Shown here: positions 1 through 12,759 of the stretch, in pieces
Position numbering within the stretch: position 1 is the first letter of the stretch
Layout of the letters: every line of letters starts with the position of its first letter
Assembly: GCA_021292105.1 (NCBI GenBank)
Contig: CM037857.1
Coordinates: 41,206,916-41,270,915 of the forward strand
Source of the DNA: Anadara kagoshimensis
Lineage: Eukaryota > Mollusca > Bivalvia > Arcoida > Arcidae
Length of the DNA: 64,000 nt
Direction of reading: 5' to 3'
Made by a program: the position numbers and the translations under genes
Notes under the pieces: model-generated
What the model saw: the letters and a program-made list of their open reading frames with translations, nothing else
The model's database searches: none
Told to the model about the DNA's origin: nothing

Positions 1-1480
1 CAAAGTACATGTATATTCCTTTTTAAATTCCATGTAAACAGTTGAACATTATATTTCACAGAAATGTTGAAAATGGCCTTATTCAGGAAATTCGGGCTTT
101 TCGGTCAAATTAAAAAAAAATATTAGTGGAGGGTACAAGTGGAATTCTTTCCAAACCCAATTTTAACATATATGTAGCTCACAATACCTTAATATGCCAT
201 GTGCTCATTATAAAATTGAAAAAAGCACACGACAATTAAATTACCACCATTCCGCATGTTGCACAACCACTGTGGGCTTTTTAACATTAAAAATACAAGT
301 TCTTATTTACATAAATATGTAAAATTCCTTCTCGATTTAACATGTAATATATTATTTCAAGTTTTATAAGAAGGAGTGACACCTAGTTTAATATAATTTA
401 CATAATATATTAGTTTATATTTGTTACTCAGTGCTGTAGAGGAAGGTGATGTTTTTTATATCATTTCGATATACCATATGTCTTAGTCACCGGAATTTAA
501 ATAACAAACAGTAAAATGAGCGTTATATTGGTAAAAACTACAACAATTTATTTGATAAAATCAGACAATTTCATAAGGACAGACAAACTAGCAAATAACA
601 AAGAGTAAAAATGAACGCATGTTGATAAAAACTACATCAAAATAGTTGATAAAGTCAGACAATTTCAGAAGGTCAGACAAACTGGTTTTACAAAATTATC
701 AACATTTCACTGTTTTTTTTTTGTAAATTTAAAATAATATACAGAAATGTCATGATACCATGTGGTGTAAACTACCGAAATATGAGATATACATCTTATA
801 TTTCTGGACAAACAGTTTATCATCATGACAGAAAGTCACGTGGCTCGTGTTTTTGCATTAACTAGATTTAGACGCATAATGTGACAGTCTAAGTTTTTAA
901 AATGTTGAATTTTACCGCAAAAGAATGAACATGTAGATAAACACACCGCTTTTCACGTTGCATATAGACAAATTTCAGAAATAAAAACGACAATGGGTTG
1001 TGAATATAACAAAATGAGAGATGCCTTCCTTTCGTAAACCTCCACTCATTTGACTCCATGTAAAATAAAGTATAACCTCCACAGAATTGTTCAAAATTGC
1101 TTGACTCTATCATTTGAAGGCTTTTAAAATAAAATTAAAATTAAATTTTAGTAAATGGTACAAATGGAAGTATTTCACACAGTGGCTGTATCAATGGACA
1201 AAAAGCTACAGGTACTTTTTATCGGGTAAGTCAACTAGAAACCAGACACCAGAGGTAGTGTATGGTGTACTCCACACTCATTGATGCATACCAGCACTCA
1301 TTTTCACCAGAGACAATAAAATATAATATATAAAATTTATAAAGGTTTTATATGTCGCTGTTTTCCCCAAAACAACATTTTTCTGGAACCAGTTGCCAAA
1401 TTCGGTTGTAGCTGCACGAGATATTGCCAGTTTCAAGATCACACTCACTGGATAAACAACCATAAACAACCAATAACCCA
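1..1480. other. Non-coding AT-rich stretch with a local duplication
   Basis: No convincing gene is seen. Positions about 503-595 and 594-690 are two diverged tandem copies of a roughly 95-bp segment; both contain 'aaaactaca' and 'tcagacaatttca' followed by 'cagacaaact'. A short motif with 'ggtacaa(a/g)tggaa' occurs at about 130 and 1155 and again near 18250, so parts of this stretch are dispersed repeats. The short minus-strand ORF at 889-1113 has no recognisable features. Confidence 0.5.
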
Positions 1481-4068
1481 TGTACAGTGTATATACCAAT
1501 TTATTGTATACCAGTGACAGCTGCACACTACACACATGTACAGTGTATATACCCATTTGTTGTATATACCAGTGACAGCTGCACACTACACACATGTACA
1601 GCGTATATACCCATTTGTTGTATACCAGTGACAGCTGCACACTACACACAAGTACAGTGTATATACCCATTTGTTGTATACCAGTGACAGCTGCACACTA
1701 CACACATACAGTGTATATACCCATTTGTTGTATACCAGTGACAGCTGCACACTACACACATGTACAGTGTATATACCCATTTGTTGTATACCAGTGACAG
1801 CTGCACACTACACACATGTACAGTGTATATACCCATTTGTTGTATACCAGTGACAGCTGCACACTACACACATGTACAGTGTATATACCCATTTGTTGTA
1901 TACCAGTGACCTGCACACACACAGTACAGTGTATATACCCATTTGTTGTATACCAGTGACAGCTGCACACTACACACATGTACAGTGTATATACCCATTT
2001 GTTGTATACCAGTGACAGCTGCACACTACACACATGTACAGAGTATATACCCATTTGTTGTATACCAGTGACCGCTGCACACTACACACATGTACAGTGT
2101 ATATACCCATTTGTTGTATACCAGTGACAGCTGCACACTACACACATGTACAGAGTATATACCCATTTGTTGTATACCAGTGACAGCTGCACACTACACA
2201 CATGTACAGTGTATATACCCATTTGTTGTATACCAGTGACAGCTGCACATTACACACATGTACAGTGTATATACCCATTTGTTGTATACCAGTGACAGCT
2301 GCACACTACACACATGTACAGTGTATATACCCATTTGTGTATATACCAGTGACAGCTGCACATACACACATGTACAGTGTGTATATACCCATTTGTTGTA
2401 TACCAGTGACAGCTGCACACTACACACATGTACAGTATATACCATTTGTTGTATATACCAGTGACAGCTGCACACTACACACATGTACAGTGTATATACC
2501 CATTTGTTGTATACCAGTGACAGCTGCACACTACAACATGTACAGTGTATATACCCATTTGTTGTATATACCAGTGACAGCTGCACATTACACACATGTA
2601 CAGTGTATAACCCATTTGTTGTATACCAGTGACAGCTGCACACTACACACATGTACAGAGTATATACCCATTTGTTGTATACCAGTGACCGCTGCACACT
2701 ACACACATGTACAGTGTGTATACCCATTTGTTGTATACCAGTGACAGCTGCACACTACACACATGTACAGAGTATATACCCATTTGTTGTATACCAGTGA
2801 CAGCTGCACACTACACACCATGTACAGTGTATATACCCATTTGTTGTATACCAGTGACAGCTGCACATTACACACATGTACAGTGTATATACCCATTTGT
2901 TGTATACCAGTGACAGCTGCACACTACACACATGTACAGAGTATATACCCATTTGCTGTATACCAGTGACAGCTGCACATACACACATGTACAGTGTATA
3001 TACCCATTTGTTGTATATACCAGTGACAGCTGCACATTACACACATGTACAGTATATACCCATTTGTTGTATACCAGTGACAGCTGCACACTACACACAT
3101 GTACAGAGTATATACCCTTTTGTATATACCAGTGACAGCTGCACACTACACACACATGTACAGTGTATACCCATTTGTTGTATACCAGTGACAGCTGCAC
3201 ACTACACACATGTACAGTGTATATACCCATTTGTTGTATATACCAGTGACAGTTGCACACTACACACATGTACAGTGTATAAACCCATTTGTTGTATACC
3301 AGTGACAGCTGCACACTACACACATGTACAGTGTATATACCCATTTGTTGTATATACCAGTGACAGCTGCACACTACACACATGTGCAGTGTATATACCC
3401 AATTGTTGTATACCAGTGACAGCTGCACACTACACAAATGTACAGTGTATATACCCATTTGTTGTATACCAGTGACAGCTGCACACTACACACATGTACA
3501 GTGTATATACCCATTTGTTGTATACCAGTGACAGCTGCACACTACACACATGTGCAGTGTATATACCCATTTGTTGTATACCAGTGACAGCTGCACACTA
3601 CACACATGTACAGTGTATATACCCATTTGTTGTATACCAGTGACAGCTGCACACTACACACATGTACAGTGTATATACCCATTTGTTGTATACCAGTGAC
3701 AGCTGCACACTACACACATGTGCAGTGTATATACCCATTTGTTGTATATACCAGTGACAGCTGCACACTACACACATGTACAGTGTATATACCCATTTGT
3801 TGTATACCAGTGACAGCTGCACACTACACACATGTACAGTGTATATACCCTTTTGTTGTATATACCAGTGACAGCTGCACACTACACACATGTACAGTGT
3901 ATATACCCATTTGTTGTATACCAGTGACAGCTGCACACTACACACATGTACAGTGTATATACCCATTTGTTGTATATACCAGTGACAGCTGCACACTACA
4001 CACATGTACAGTGTATATACCCATTTGTTGTATACCAGTGACAGCTGCACACTACACATATGTACATG
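1481..4068. repeat. 56-bp minisatellite, about 46 tandem copies
   Basis: The unit reads 'atgtacagtgtatataccca' then 'tttgttgtataccagtgaca' then 'gctgcacactacacac' (56 bp). Copies are highly similar and differ by single substitutions (gtgtat/gagtat, cacact/cacatt) and small indels such as loss or gain of a 'ta' in 'gtatataccag'. Units in the middle (about 2330-3150) are more eroded than those at the right end (3480-4050), which are nearly identical. The array is open in several frames on both strands because the unit holds few stops; the resulting ORFs of up to about 200 codons are repeat artefacts, not genes. Confidence 0.97.
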
Positions 4069-4770
4069 TTTTTTTCTTTGCCGTGGTGGCTCCTTGCGGA
4101 TATTATATTATTAAGTATCAAAGTTGGAAGTTGAAGTTTACAAAATTAATGGCAATCTTACAGAAAGGGTGCGCTAATAAAGAAGCACTTCTACAAACCC
4201 TTGACTAACTATATGAGCAGTCTTTTTTCATATGTATTGTGTCTCAATGCACCTTAACACGTCTCTGTGGAATTAGAAAAATAAAAGGCCGTCTGGAGGA
4301 CGTTTTTTACAAGCTTTAAGAAGTGATTTGAGGCAGACTTTTATAATTATATATAAACCGATGTTTTTTCTGACAGTGTACGTGAAGTCAACCAAACTTT
4401 CTTAATAGATCTTATGAATGTTTTGATTCTGTAAGCTTGATTATATAATGGCTGTGTGAATGGCTTATTTAATACGTGATTTACTATATATATAACATTA
4501 ATTGATACCATTATATAATGTCTGAAATATTATCAGAGTACGTACTGAATAGAACTCGGTCATTAAGTATCTACTGATGATAAACTATTTAAATAGGAAT
4601 TACGCTACAATTCCAAATTCCGACACATTTGGCACCATTATAAATATCTGTCACCAAACTACTCAACAAATCATCTAATGTTAAGTACAATGTAATACAC
4701 TGCTCTTTTTAGTAACAGATTTGTTTCACAGTTAATACCTTTTTGGACCTTGTTTCCAATACGAACCTAC
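4069..4770. other. Non-coding AT-rich stretch
   Basis: No gene, RNA or clear repeat is seen between the 56-bp array and the SINE. An open frame leaving the array runs to about 4208 but is only a read-through of the repeat. Confidence 0.4.
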
Positions 4771-5055
4771 GTGCTATAAGTGGGAGGTCGTGGGTTCGAA
4801 CCCCGACCAGGTCTGACCCAAGACTTAAAAGCGGGTAGTGACTGTACACCACCATACCCTTGGCATTCCGAAATGAAAGCCACGATTCTTTCGGATGAAT
4901 TACCGAGGTCCAGTGTCATGGTAGGCTTGGCACGATAAAGAAACCTGCTGTATAATGCCATCAGCGCAACACACAGGCAAAATTTCTGCACCTTCGTCTA
5001 TAGCTGGCGACGTCTCAATATAAGTGACAGGGACATAAAACACCATTACTCAACA
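4771..5055 (+). mobile_element. tRNA-derived SINE (family S1), 5'-truncated
   Basis: A B-box-like segment 'gtcgtgggttcgaacccc' (about 4787-4804) is followed by a body shared with copies at 21.8, 39.1 and 44.2 kb: 'gcgggtagtgactgt', 'ggcattccgaaatgaaag', 'ctgctgtataatgccatcag', 'aaaatttctgcacctt', 'gacgtctcaatataa' and a tail with 'accattactcaac'. The A-box half of the tRNA-like head is missing here, so the copy is 5'-truncated. The order of tRNA head, conserved body and short tail is that of a Pol III SINE. The family name is not known to me; tRNA-headed SINEs are common in bivalves. Confidence 0.8.
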
Positions 5056-5151
5056 TTGTTTCTAATAAGGGATCGTTATACAACAAAACAAGGTATCACA
5101 ATATTGTTGATAAGTTTGATGTGTCTGTATCCACAATTATCGTGGACATAA

Positions 5152-5335
5152 ATTACCACTTTTTGAATTAAATCATAAAATACAATCAAAAAATGGTATA
5201 TGGCAATGAAAAAAACACAAAAAGTGGTATATGGCAATGAAAAAAGCACAAAAGTGGTATATGACAACGAAAAAAGCACAAAAAATGGTATTTGGCAATG
5301 AAAAAAGCACAAAAAGTGGTATATGACAGTAGTAT
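5152..5335. repeat. Short 31-bp tandem repeat inside a family D element
   Basis: About five imperfect copies of 'ggtatatggcaatgaaaaaa' + 'gcacaaaaagt'. The left edge carries 'ttgaattaaatcataaaata' and 'aaaaaatggtatatggcaa', which match the inverted-repeat elements at 38.0, 31.4 and 40.2 kb (family D). This looks like another case of a MITE whose end has been tandemly amplified, on a small scale. Confidence 0.7.
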
Positions 5336-7630
5336 TTGGCGTCCCATATATAGTTCAAGATTCCTTTTTTACTCATTTTTTTTTATTTCACTTGTAGCGC
5401 GTATAACTAGATAGACAGGAAAGGCAAACTCCCTTCTCTGATATGGGATTGTGATTTGAACATCTTGAGAAATATCTTAGTTGACGATTCGGTGGCGTAT
5501 TACTGAAAGAGATAGGGGCACGCCATTTTGAGGAGCGATTAAATTTGATGTATTTTTATATTATGATTTATGGTACCATCGAGTGTACACTGGTTTATGT
5601 TAATGTTGATATTGAAACAACTTGCTCACCCGTTACATACTAATAATAAATATTACCTGTTCAAATATATTGGACAGTTAAAATCTAAAACAAATAAACA
5701 CGCTGACAAAAGATGTTAACACTTTAGATGTGTATCGTATAAAACTGACATATTTAAATGAAAACATCTACATCTATTTTAAAACTGCACCAATATATAA
5801 TACTCGATTCCTTGATAAAGCAGTTACCAGACCCCCTTCCCCGCCCCACCCCCGCCCCACCCCATTTTTTAAAACATGCTTAGTGTACATGTACTTATAA
5901 ATCTAACAGTGTTACCTAAATACGAAGTTGTGAGGTATTGGGAAATGCTGCCGAATATGTAATTTGATAATGTGTGAACATATAAATGCAATGAACAGTT
6001 TACAAGAAAATGCATAGACTTGCAATTTCACTGAGTCAATATTTTACATGTATTTGTAATCAACTGCATAGCCGGCTTTATCGAATACGTTCCCATAGTG
6101 GCATAGCGTATTATAACTAAGATGATATGCGCATTATGATACATTAGATCCTGTCTCTGTTGTAATGTGTATGGGATTTTAATTCATAAAAGTTCGTACC
6201 ATACTTAAAATTATGCATATTTTACGGACAACATAAAATGCGTTAAAATGATTAATGCAGTGATCTGATAAATGATTTTCAATAATAAAATAACAAACCC
6301 AAAACGACACTGGTCACAGCTGTAGTCAGTTCTATTAATTGACTTTTAGGCCTTTTTTATAATAGTCGATAATAGTATATAGTATTTATAATGGAATAGT
6401 TGTGAATAAAACCAAGTAGCACTTGGTGAAACAAATACTGAACCGAAATGTAATGATATAGCATCTTTTCCATGACATTCCGAACATGGCTCAACGATAC
6501 GGATAATTTTCATGATTCCAATCCACCCAAGCTTCTCTTAGACCTTTTTCACCTAATTTTAACTATAATGCATCGTTCTGCAAAGAAAAAGCGTTAACCC
6601 TAGGTTATATCAAAAACAATCTTACCAATCTTTGTCAAATTACGACCCTCAAAACCAAGTAAAAACGTTGAAAACGGGAAAGTTAAGTTAAACACGTGAA
6701 CCAGGGAAGTGAGGTCGGGTGCAATGGATGTAACGCGTATCTAATCAAAATGAAAAGAACATGGAACAACTAAATTAACTTGGGATGCTTAATAATTCCA
6801 GGGTACTCTTGGGTATATAGAGACATCATACTTATCAACAATATTGTGATGAACACAATAACACTTTTCAGTGAGGACTGTGGTTACCCTTTAGGCTTGT
6901 TATCTTGCTAACAGACAGTCGTTGCAAAGTCAGTTCTAAATAGTTAATTCAATATAATAAAACAAGGCTAGGACTCGTCGGAACTTTTCTTACCATCTGG
7001 CTAGATTTTTCCGTCTTATACTGTGACATCATGACAAGGTCACTTGTACTTATCATTGAGTAATAATTTTCTGATTAAGATTAGAATAGGCAATAACTAA
7101 CTCAGTAGATTAAAACATATCGGCAATGAAAAATATCTAATGACAATTTGAGCGACGACATACAGCGTTTCATGTGGACAATTTTGTTATCAAGAAGAGT
7201 CTCATTTCTGTTTTTATTGTTTCTTTATTAACTTTGGTCGTTATATCACATCCTATAATAACGATTTATATTCCTCTCCGTATCAATTGATGTAATTAAA
7301 ACACGTGACAATATATATAGCCAAAATCAAACGTATTGACCCAGTATACTTGATGGTTACAAAGTGTCGTTTACAATTGAACACCTCGCCTTTAATCGAA
7401 TGTTATCATAACCACTGAATCTGTTTTTCTGAGCGGGGTAAGATCAATATTAGACTCATGTTTATGAAAACTGAGATATAGTCCATGTATATATAGAACA
7501 GATACTTGCCTGTCAAATCGATCTTCAGCAGTTCAAGTTTTCCGAAGTAAAATGTTGTAATTTAAGAGAAAATTTAATTGCAAGTGTTGGAAGTTTTTAA
7601 TCATCGGTGGGTTGTTGTCATAAAAACGTA
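5336..7630. other. Non-coding AT-rich stretch
   Basis: No supported gene. A C-rich tract lies at about 5831-5865. A short segment at about 6686-6726 ('gaccagggaag'-like, ending in 'tgaggtcgggtgca') resembles the dispersed motif that is tandemly duplicated at 25.65-25.82 kb. Otherwise nothing stands out. Confidence 0.4.
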
Positions 7631-7829
7631 ATGGGGTTCGCCGCTGTACCACGTGATCAATACCTCTTAACGTTTGTGAGGAACGTTTTGGAATACATTA
7701 ACGTCACAGATTCCTGGAATGACGTCGTTCTCGCGGGAAAACGTTGTCTCATGTTATTCCATATCCATTGGAAATAAGTGTTCCGCACAAACGTTAGAGG
7801 GTATCACGTGGTACAGCGACGAACCCCAT
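7631..7829. mobile_element. MITE with about 50-bp TIRs and TA target duplication (family E)
   Basis: The left end 'atggggttcgccgctgtacc' continues 'acgtgat' and is matched in inverse at 7782-7829 (reverse complement begins 'atggggttcgtcgctgtacc' + 'acgtgat'). The inverted arms also share 'aacgtttgtg(a/c)ggaac'. The element is flanked by TA on both sides (7629-7630 and 7830-7831), as expected for a Tc1/mariner-type non-autonomous element. It is about 199 bp long and has no coding capacity. Confidence 0.85.
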
Positions 7830-7831
7830 TA

Positions 7832-8761
7832 AACTCTTGTTTTTAACTTTATATTCCCAGCTATCAAGTTATTGAGTAATGCAATGGAAAGGGATAACAC
7901 AAACCCTCTCTTCTGGGTACATAAGGTACATGACAACTTAAGGAATTAGCCTACGAGCTAGTCAACATTTGTAGCTTCCATTAACTGAATAAAGTACTGA
8001 ATAAAGTCAGTTTTATCAAACCCGTGATTTGTTTTCTTCAAAAACTTGAAATAGAAGTATTGAAATTTTTATCAATTTTGTAAATTGAAGAAATACTTTT
8101 TTGTGCGAGTCTTTATACTTTGTGCGATTGTGTCAATGTGTAAACTTGCGACTAGATGTTTGATTTATTTGTAATGTTGGTTCTATCAGACATGCAAAAT
8201 CATAATTATATCCCTCGTTCTTTCTTGCTTAATTGTAGGCTTTTTGGTAACTGTTATTGAAAAAAAAACCTTCTACACTTGTACCTCGTCTCGGTTGAAC
8301 TTATTCCGGGTATTGACTAGCGTCTTGTTGCCAAGTGATATAACAGTGACTGACGGGTGCATAAAACAACATTTGCTCTTACAATGTTGTGAAATAGTAT
8401 GATATATAGTGCAATATTGACGTATCGCAGGTCATGCCTATATTTTACGACACTGGTCGTCATCACGGTATCAACGCAACGTCATGTCACCTAATGACGT
8501 ACTAGTGTCAGTAACGTCATAGAATGGCAGTATTCAGATCGTTTTTATTCATTTTGCGTGTAAATCAAGCATGATGGTCCTTTGTCGGATAATTTTGGGC
8601 ATGGTCGGCGATCAGTCAGTCAATCCTAGAACTGATCAGAATTAGTTATAACTAACTAAAGGTAAGGTTTGACTGGTTATCGTCAGTTAATTATAAACTT
8701 ACAAGATAAGAGTTATCTGAACCAATACAATTAATACAACAACTGTCTTAATTATCTGTAG
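7832..8761. other. Non-coding stretch with a cluster of TGACGT-type motifs
   Basis: No gene seen. Between about 8415 and 8520 there are four CRE-like half sites on alternating strands (gacgta, acgtcatg, tgacgtac, acgtcata). There is no adjacent gene to which this could be assigned, so it is only noted. Confidence 0.35.
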
Positions 8762-8763
8762 TA

Positions 8764-8973
8764 CAGACCTGTCGAAAGTTTAACACTGAACTAACGAAAA
8801 GGAGTCGAACTCTCGCTGCCGAGTGTCCGAGACATGGATAGCTAATGATCGAAGAAGCCGAGACGAAAAAGACGTTGTCAGGATATATAGCGAATGAGGC
8901 CGGGCCGAGATTAACTTCCCGGATTCGGTGCATTTAAATACGTTAGCTAAGTGATAAACTTTTGACAGGTTTG
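8764..8973 (+). mobile_element. Family A MITE, compact copy
   Basis: The left end is 'cagacctgtcgaaagtttaa' + 'cac', the right end is its inverse ('gtgataaacttttgacaggt' + 'ttg'), and TA lies on both sides. At 210 bp this is one of the shorter complete copies and serves here as a reference for the family. Its interior contains 'gatagctaatgatcgaag' (left-central) and 'gatatatagcgaatgagg' with 'ggtgcatttaaatacgttag' (right subterminal). Those two segments are the apparent sources of the 31-bp and 54-bp arrays elsewhere in the window. Confidence 0.85.
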
Positions 8974-8975
8974 TA

Positions 8976-9486
8976 CTTAACATGTATGTACGTCACTAAG
9001 GTGGGAGGTTGTCTTAAACAAAATTAAAAATAGCATTTATGTTACGCAAACATCAATGAACACACAAATAATCAAATGTCACAATCTGACTAAACAAACA
9101 AGACTTATTTAAGAGTACAAATTGTTGAAATTTCAAAGATCAACATTGCAGTTCTCCTACAAAAGTTTGAGCATTTCCGTAATAGTAATTATCTAACATT
9201 TGACTAGTTTTTCTATCTGATTTGACAAAATACAAGTTTTATCGAACACGTATGATACAGAATCTTGTACCACCACTGTGGTGATACAACACACATGCAT
9301 TTCTCATTGTGACGTCATTTGGGAATCTCCGATTTGTCAAATGAAAACAATTACGTTATTACAAAACATGTCATAACATAGTTCAGTGGTTTTCTGTGGT
9401 AAAATGTATTTTTTTCACATAAAGTATTGTTTTTTATTATTTTAAATAAACTAATTGGAAATGTTAGATAACAATATCATATACAT
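8976..9486. other. Non-coding AT-rich stretch
   Basis: Nothing recognisable apart from one perfect CRE palindrome (TGACGTCA) at about 9310-9317. Confidence 0.35.
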
Positions 9487-9608
9487 AGTGTGTATATATA
9501 CAACCCTTCGTATCAGGTCTCGTCCTTTTTTCGTAGTTGTATCACTACTCGTCGAGCAAGCGCGAAAAAAGGACTCGACCTGATACTGAGGGTTGTACAT
9601 ACACACTG
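9487..9608. mobile_element. Foldback/MITE-like hairpin of about 120 bp
   Basis: An inverted repeat: the left arm runs 'gtgtgtatatatacaaccct' then 'tcgtatcaggt' and 'cgtccttttttcg'; the right arm is its inverse ending 'agggttgtacatacacac'. The arms are about 45 bp and the loop about 30 bp. The length and high pairing suggest a small foldback element or an RNA hairpin; there is no evidence to decide which. Confidence 0.7.
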
Positions 9609-9657
9609 TATATAATATGTATTTATGACTCTAGATCTTTCTACAACTTCCGTCCTA

Positions 9658-9658
<1 letters not shown>

Positions 9659-9701
<43 letters not shown>
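9659..9701. repeat. Poly-C followed by (CT)n microsatellite
   Basis: A run of C followed by about 17 CT dinucleotides. Confidence 0.95.
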
Positions 9702-9703
<2 letters not shown>

Positions 9704-11185
9704 AAGTTATAAGTCCCTCTCTCGTCGGGAACATTCAAGTTTGCTTTGAATTTTTTTAGATGACTTTTAATTGTCCGAAATGGCATCGGAAGTCCACTAT
9801 GTACCCACTTACACCATTCCTTTTAACTTCAGTTGTCAAAGAGAAGGAGAAGACAACCTTAGGATTGTGTACATACTGTTCCTAGTTAGTCAGTTGAGTT
9901 GACAAGATAAAATTACTTTCTAATCATTAAACATTAAATGTTCAGTTGATTTATGTCAAATGTGAGTGTCCATCTAATAACGACCCTTATCTGTTTGTCT
10001 GTTTGATAAATCACCCAGGCTTACCGTAAACCTATCTTTACAGAGTACTTAAATGTTTACATAGTTTATATCTCCCTAAGAACATGTACTAGCCTTGTTT
10101 ATACCATGATAAAAAACTTTATTTTGACCTTTTTATTTTTCATTTATAAAACATAAAAAGAACATTACTGTTTAGAAATTGTCATATGATACCGCCCCTA
10201 TTACGACATGTCCAATGGCGGAAAATATTAAATGAAACCTTGTTTGTTTATTGTCAAACTGCTAACGTCATATATGTGTTGCTTATGAAGCACGCATAAG
10301 GGTTATGTGTGAGTGCGGATCAATTCGTCCCAACTTTGAAAAAATCTCAATTCTTTAGTCAATTCGTCCCAGATGCATTGTGGTACTTTGAGGGAAAAAA
10401 ACCCTCCATCCAAAGTCTGTCTTAAATTTACCATGGATTGGCCCCGTCTGAAGTTGTGTTTCCATTACGTTTTGTTGTAACACAATTTCCTTACCAAGAT
10501 ACACATTGTAGTCAATAAAACAGTTTAACATGATGAATAAGATTTAATAAGGTGAACTACCCACACTTAACAAGAACTTATAAATATACCTTCCCGACAA
10601 CACACACTATACATAAAATAACATAAAATCGAATTATAAAAAATACTTATGAAGCTTTATATAGAGGAAGCAGCTGTATTTCTGCTCTAATAGAATCCAG
10701 TACGACGTATTAAGTATTAAATTAACTCAATGTAGTTTATTCATTTATTCTTGTGGTGGACAAAATGAAAAACGAAGCCTACACGCCCAGAAGCCCATTA
10801 TCAAATCATCATAGAAAAGAAAAAAAACTGATGAAAGAAAGGAATAGGTAAACATGTGAAGTTCCGCCACTGAAGTGAGGCCAGGTGCTCTGAAAGAGCA
10901 AGTACTTCCTGTATAACTAGCTACACCCGTCAAGGTGGAATTGACATTTTTACTCCCATCTAGATATTTATGAGTTCTTTAGCATATGAAATTTATTATA
11001 AACAGAATTTTATTGGACACTTCCTTATCACCTCCAACCACTGTACACATCAATCATATTCACCAATCATTTAGTATACCTTACCTATATAATGACTTAC
11101 GTATATCAAGTTACACTAACGTTCTCTGCCCTGATGGGTCGATTATGAACAGTTCAATAGTCCGAGCCAAGCTGGTAACCTACTG
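9702..11185. other. Non-coding stretch with one dispersed-repeat motif
   Basis: No supported gene. At about 10855-10920 a segment with 'gaagtgaggccaggtgct', 'gaaagagcaagtacttcctg' resembles the 'gaggtcgggtgca..gaaaagataaatacct' motif at 25.7 kb. The pair 'caattcgtccca' at about 10322 and 10360 is a small local duplication. Plus-strand ORF 10986-11291 only reads into the CT microsatellite. Confidence 0.4.
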
Positions 11186-11239
11186 CAACTATAAATCTCT
11201 CTCTCTCTATCTCTCTCTCTCGTTCAATAGTTCGATGTC

Positions 11240-11289
<50 letters not shown>

Positions 11290-11322
11290 AATCCCAGGTC
11301 TCTCGTTCAATAGTCCGATCTC

Positions 11323-11355
<33 letters not shown>
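11186..11355. repeat. Interrupted (CT)n microsatellite cluster
   Basis: Three CT tracts are separated by 'cgttcaatagtt/ccgat' spacers that are themselves similar, so the cluster has partly grown by duplicating tract plus spacer. Confidence 0.95.
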
Positions 11356-11359
<4 letters not shown>

Positions 11360-12438
11360 AAGTCAAAGGGCGGAGTCCGAGATTAAAACGAAAGTAGTAA
11401 CACACAAATCTCATTAAAACATAAAACACCTGATTTTAAATCATAACATAATAGAATACTGTGACACAAATATTAACCACCTTAAATAAATATACGACCT
11501 ACCTGTTAACATTACACGTAAATAGTCCAAATATCCAAATCGTTGTCTCAGATTGTCCTACACAGAGCCACTTTTAAGTTGCAGATCTGAGAAAACGTCA
11601 GGTGTAATTGAAAACACACACAATGTCAAACTGTATGATAACTAGTACATTTTAAACTTTCTCCCGCATAGAATCCTATACGTATCATATAGACTGTATT
11701 ATTCTAATATAATATTAAGTTATAATAGGAGACACAGTCGTTACACATGGAAAATCACGAACTTTAAAAGTCGTCAACTTATGAAATAAGAATATTTAAG
11801 ATATACAGTAAATAGGTATGATCATACTGAGTGCTTACCGAGTTCTATAACAATAACAATGACATTGATTTGCCTATGTCCGCCTAACCTCGCTGATATT
11901 TGTTGATGCAAATAGAGGGTGTAGATTGAATAGCTATAGATGTATTATCCGTGTGAAAATGTTAGTAGCTGCAATCACAGTTCAGAAATCTGACAATCGA
12001 GGGGCGTAAACTCGCAGGTAGATATAGGGAACGAAAACCTAATTAAATTTTATACCTGGATTTCAGATAAACTATTTACCTGGTATACTTAAATTCAATC
12101 TTGCAGTTGTACCCCTCTGGGTTACAGATTTCTCTATATGATAAACTTACAACAAAAACTGCACATGTATTTATATTATATTTATATAGAATTTATTATC
12201 GATATACTGAGTTTGTCTGACATTGCCAGATGTGATTTAATTACACAATATAATATTGAAATCTTATCACCTACATCTCGTCTTATTGTTCAGCTATTAT
12301 TCTGTTATTTATCATATAAATAGTCTGGTCTGTATATTGACAAATACTTTATTATCACTTTTACATCAATGTAGTTCTGAATACTGGAAACGAAGATAAA
12401 ATAACTTGTATAGACTACTTGTACAAAGATAAACTGCC

Positions 12439-12440
<2 letters not shown>
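11356..12440. other. Non-coding AT-rich stretch
   Basis: No gene or repeat of note is seen. Confidence 0.35.
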
Positions 12441-12442
<2 letters not shown>

Positions 12443-12480
<38 letters not shown>

Positions 12481-12565
12481 GGTGGTAATGAAGATCAGAG
12501 AGAGAGGTGGGGTGGTAATGACGATCAGAGAGAGGGGGGATAGGTGGTAATGACGATCAGAGAGC
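12443..12565. repeat. (AG)n microsatellite with a small linked minisatellite
   Basis: About 17 AG dinucleotides (12443-12476) are followed by three copies of a roughly 37-bp unit containing 'ggtggtaatgacgatcagag'. Confidence 0.9.
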
Positions 12566-12589
12566 GAGAGAAAGAAACAAGTGACGTCC

Positions 12590-12757
12590 CAGTCAAATTC
12601 TTTCAGAGTCGGTCAGTTCATGAATCGTGGAGGAAACCGGAGTGCCCAGAGACGAACACCAATTTTCGACAAGCGAACTGGCAAATTCTGTCCCGGATGT
12701 GATTCGAGCCTAGGTGAGAAACGCTATGATCCGTAGACCACTCCGTCATCGATCGAT
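12590..12757 (-). mobile_element. tRNA-derived SINE (family S2), minus strand
   Basis: Read on the minus strand the segment begins with a tRNA-like head: 'gacggagtggtctacgga' as an A-box-like part and 'ggctcgaatcacatccggg' as a B-box-like part. The long distance between the two would suit a Leu/Ser-type class II tRNA. The head is followed by a body with 'gggcactccggtttcctcca', a string I associate with widespread invertebrate SINE bodies. A (GATC)n stretch sits at the head. The copy is diverged and the tail is not clear. Confidence 0.6.
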
Positions 12758-12759
12758 CG

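Noticed and set aside
1278-4208. Long ORFs on both strands (up to about 200 codons) with repeated Val-Tyr-Ile-Pro-type peptides
   Set aside because: They are read-throughs of the 56-bp minisatellite, present in several frames of both strands at once; no signal, domain or codon pattern beyond the repeat.
9513-9749. Overlapping ORFs with Arg-Glu or Ser-Leu runs
   Set aside because: Produced by the (CT)n microsatellite and the neighbouring hairpin.
10986-11291. 101-codon plus-strand ORF
   Set aside because: Its second half is only the CT microsatellite (Ser-Leu runs); the first half has no coding signal.
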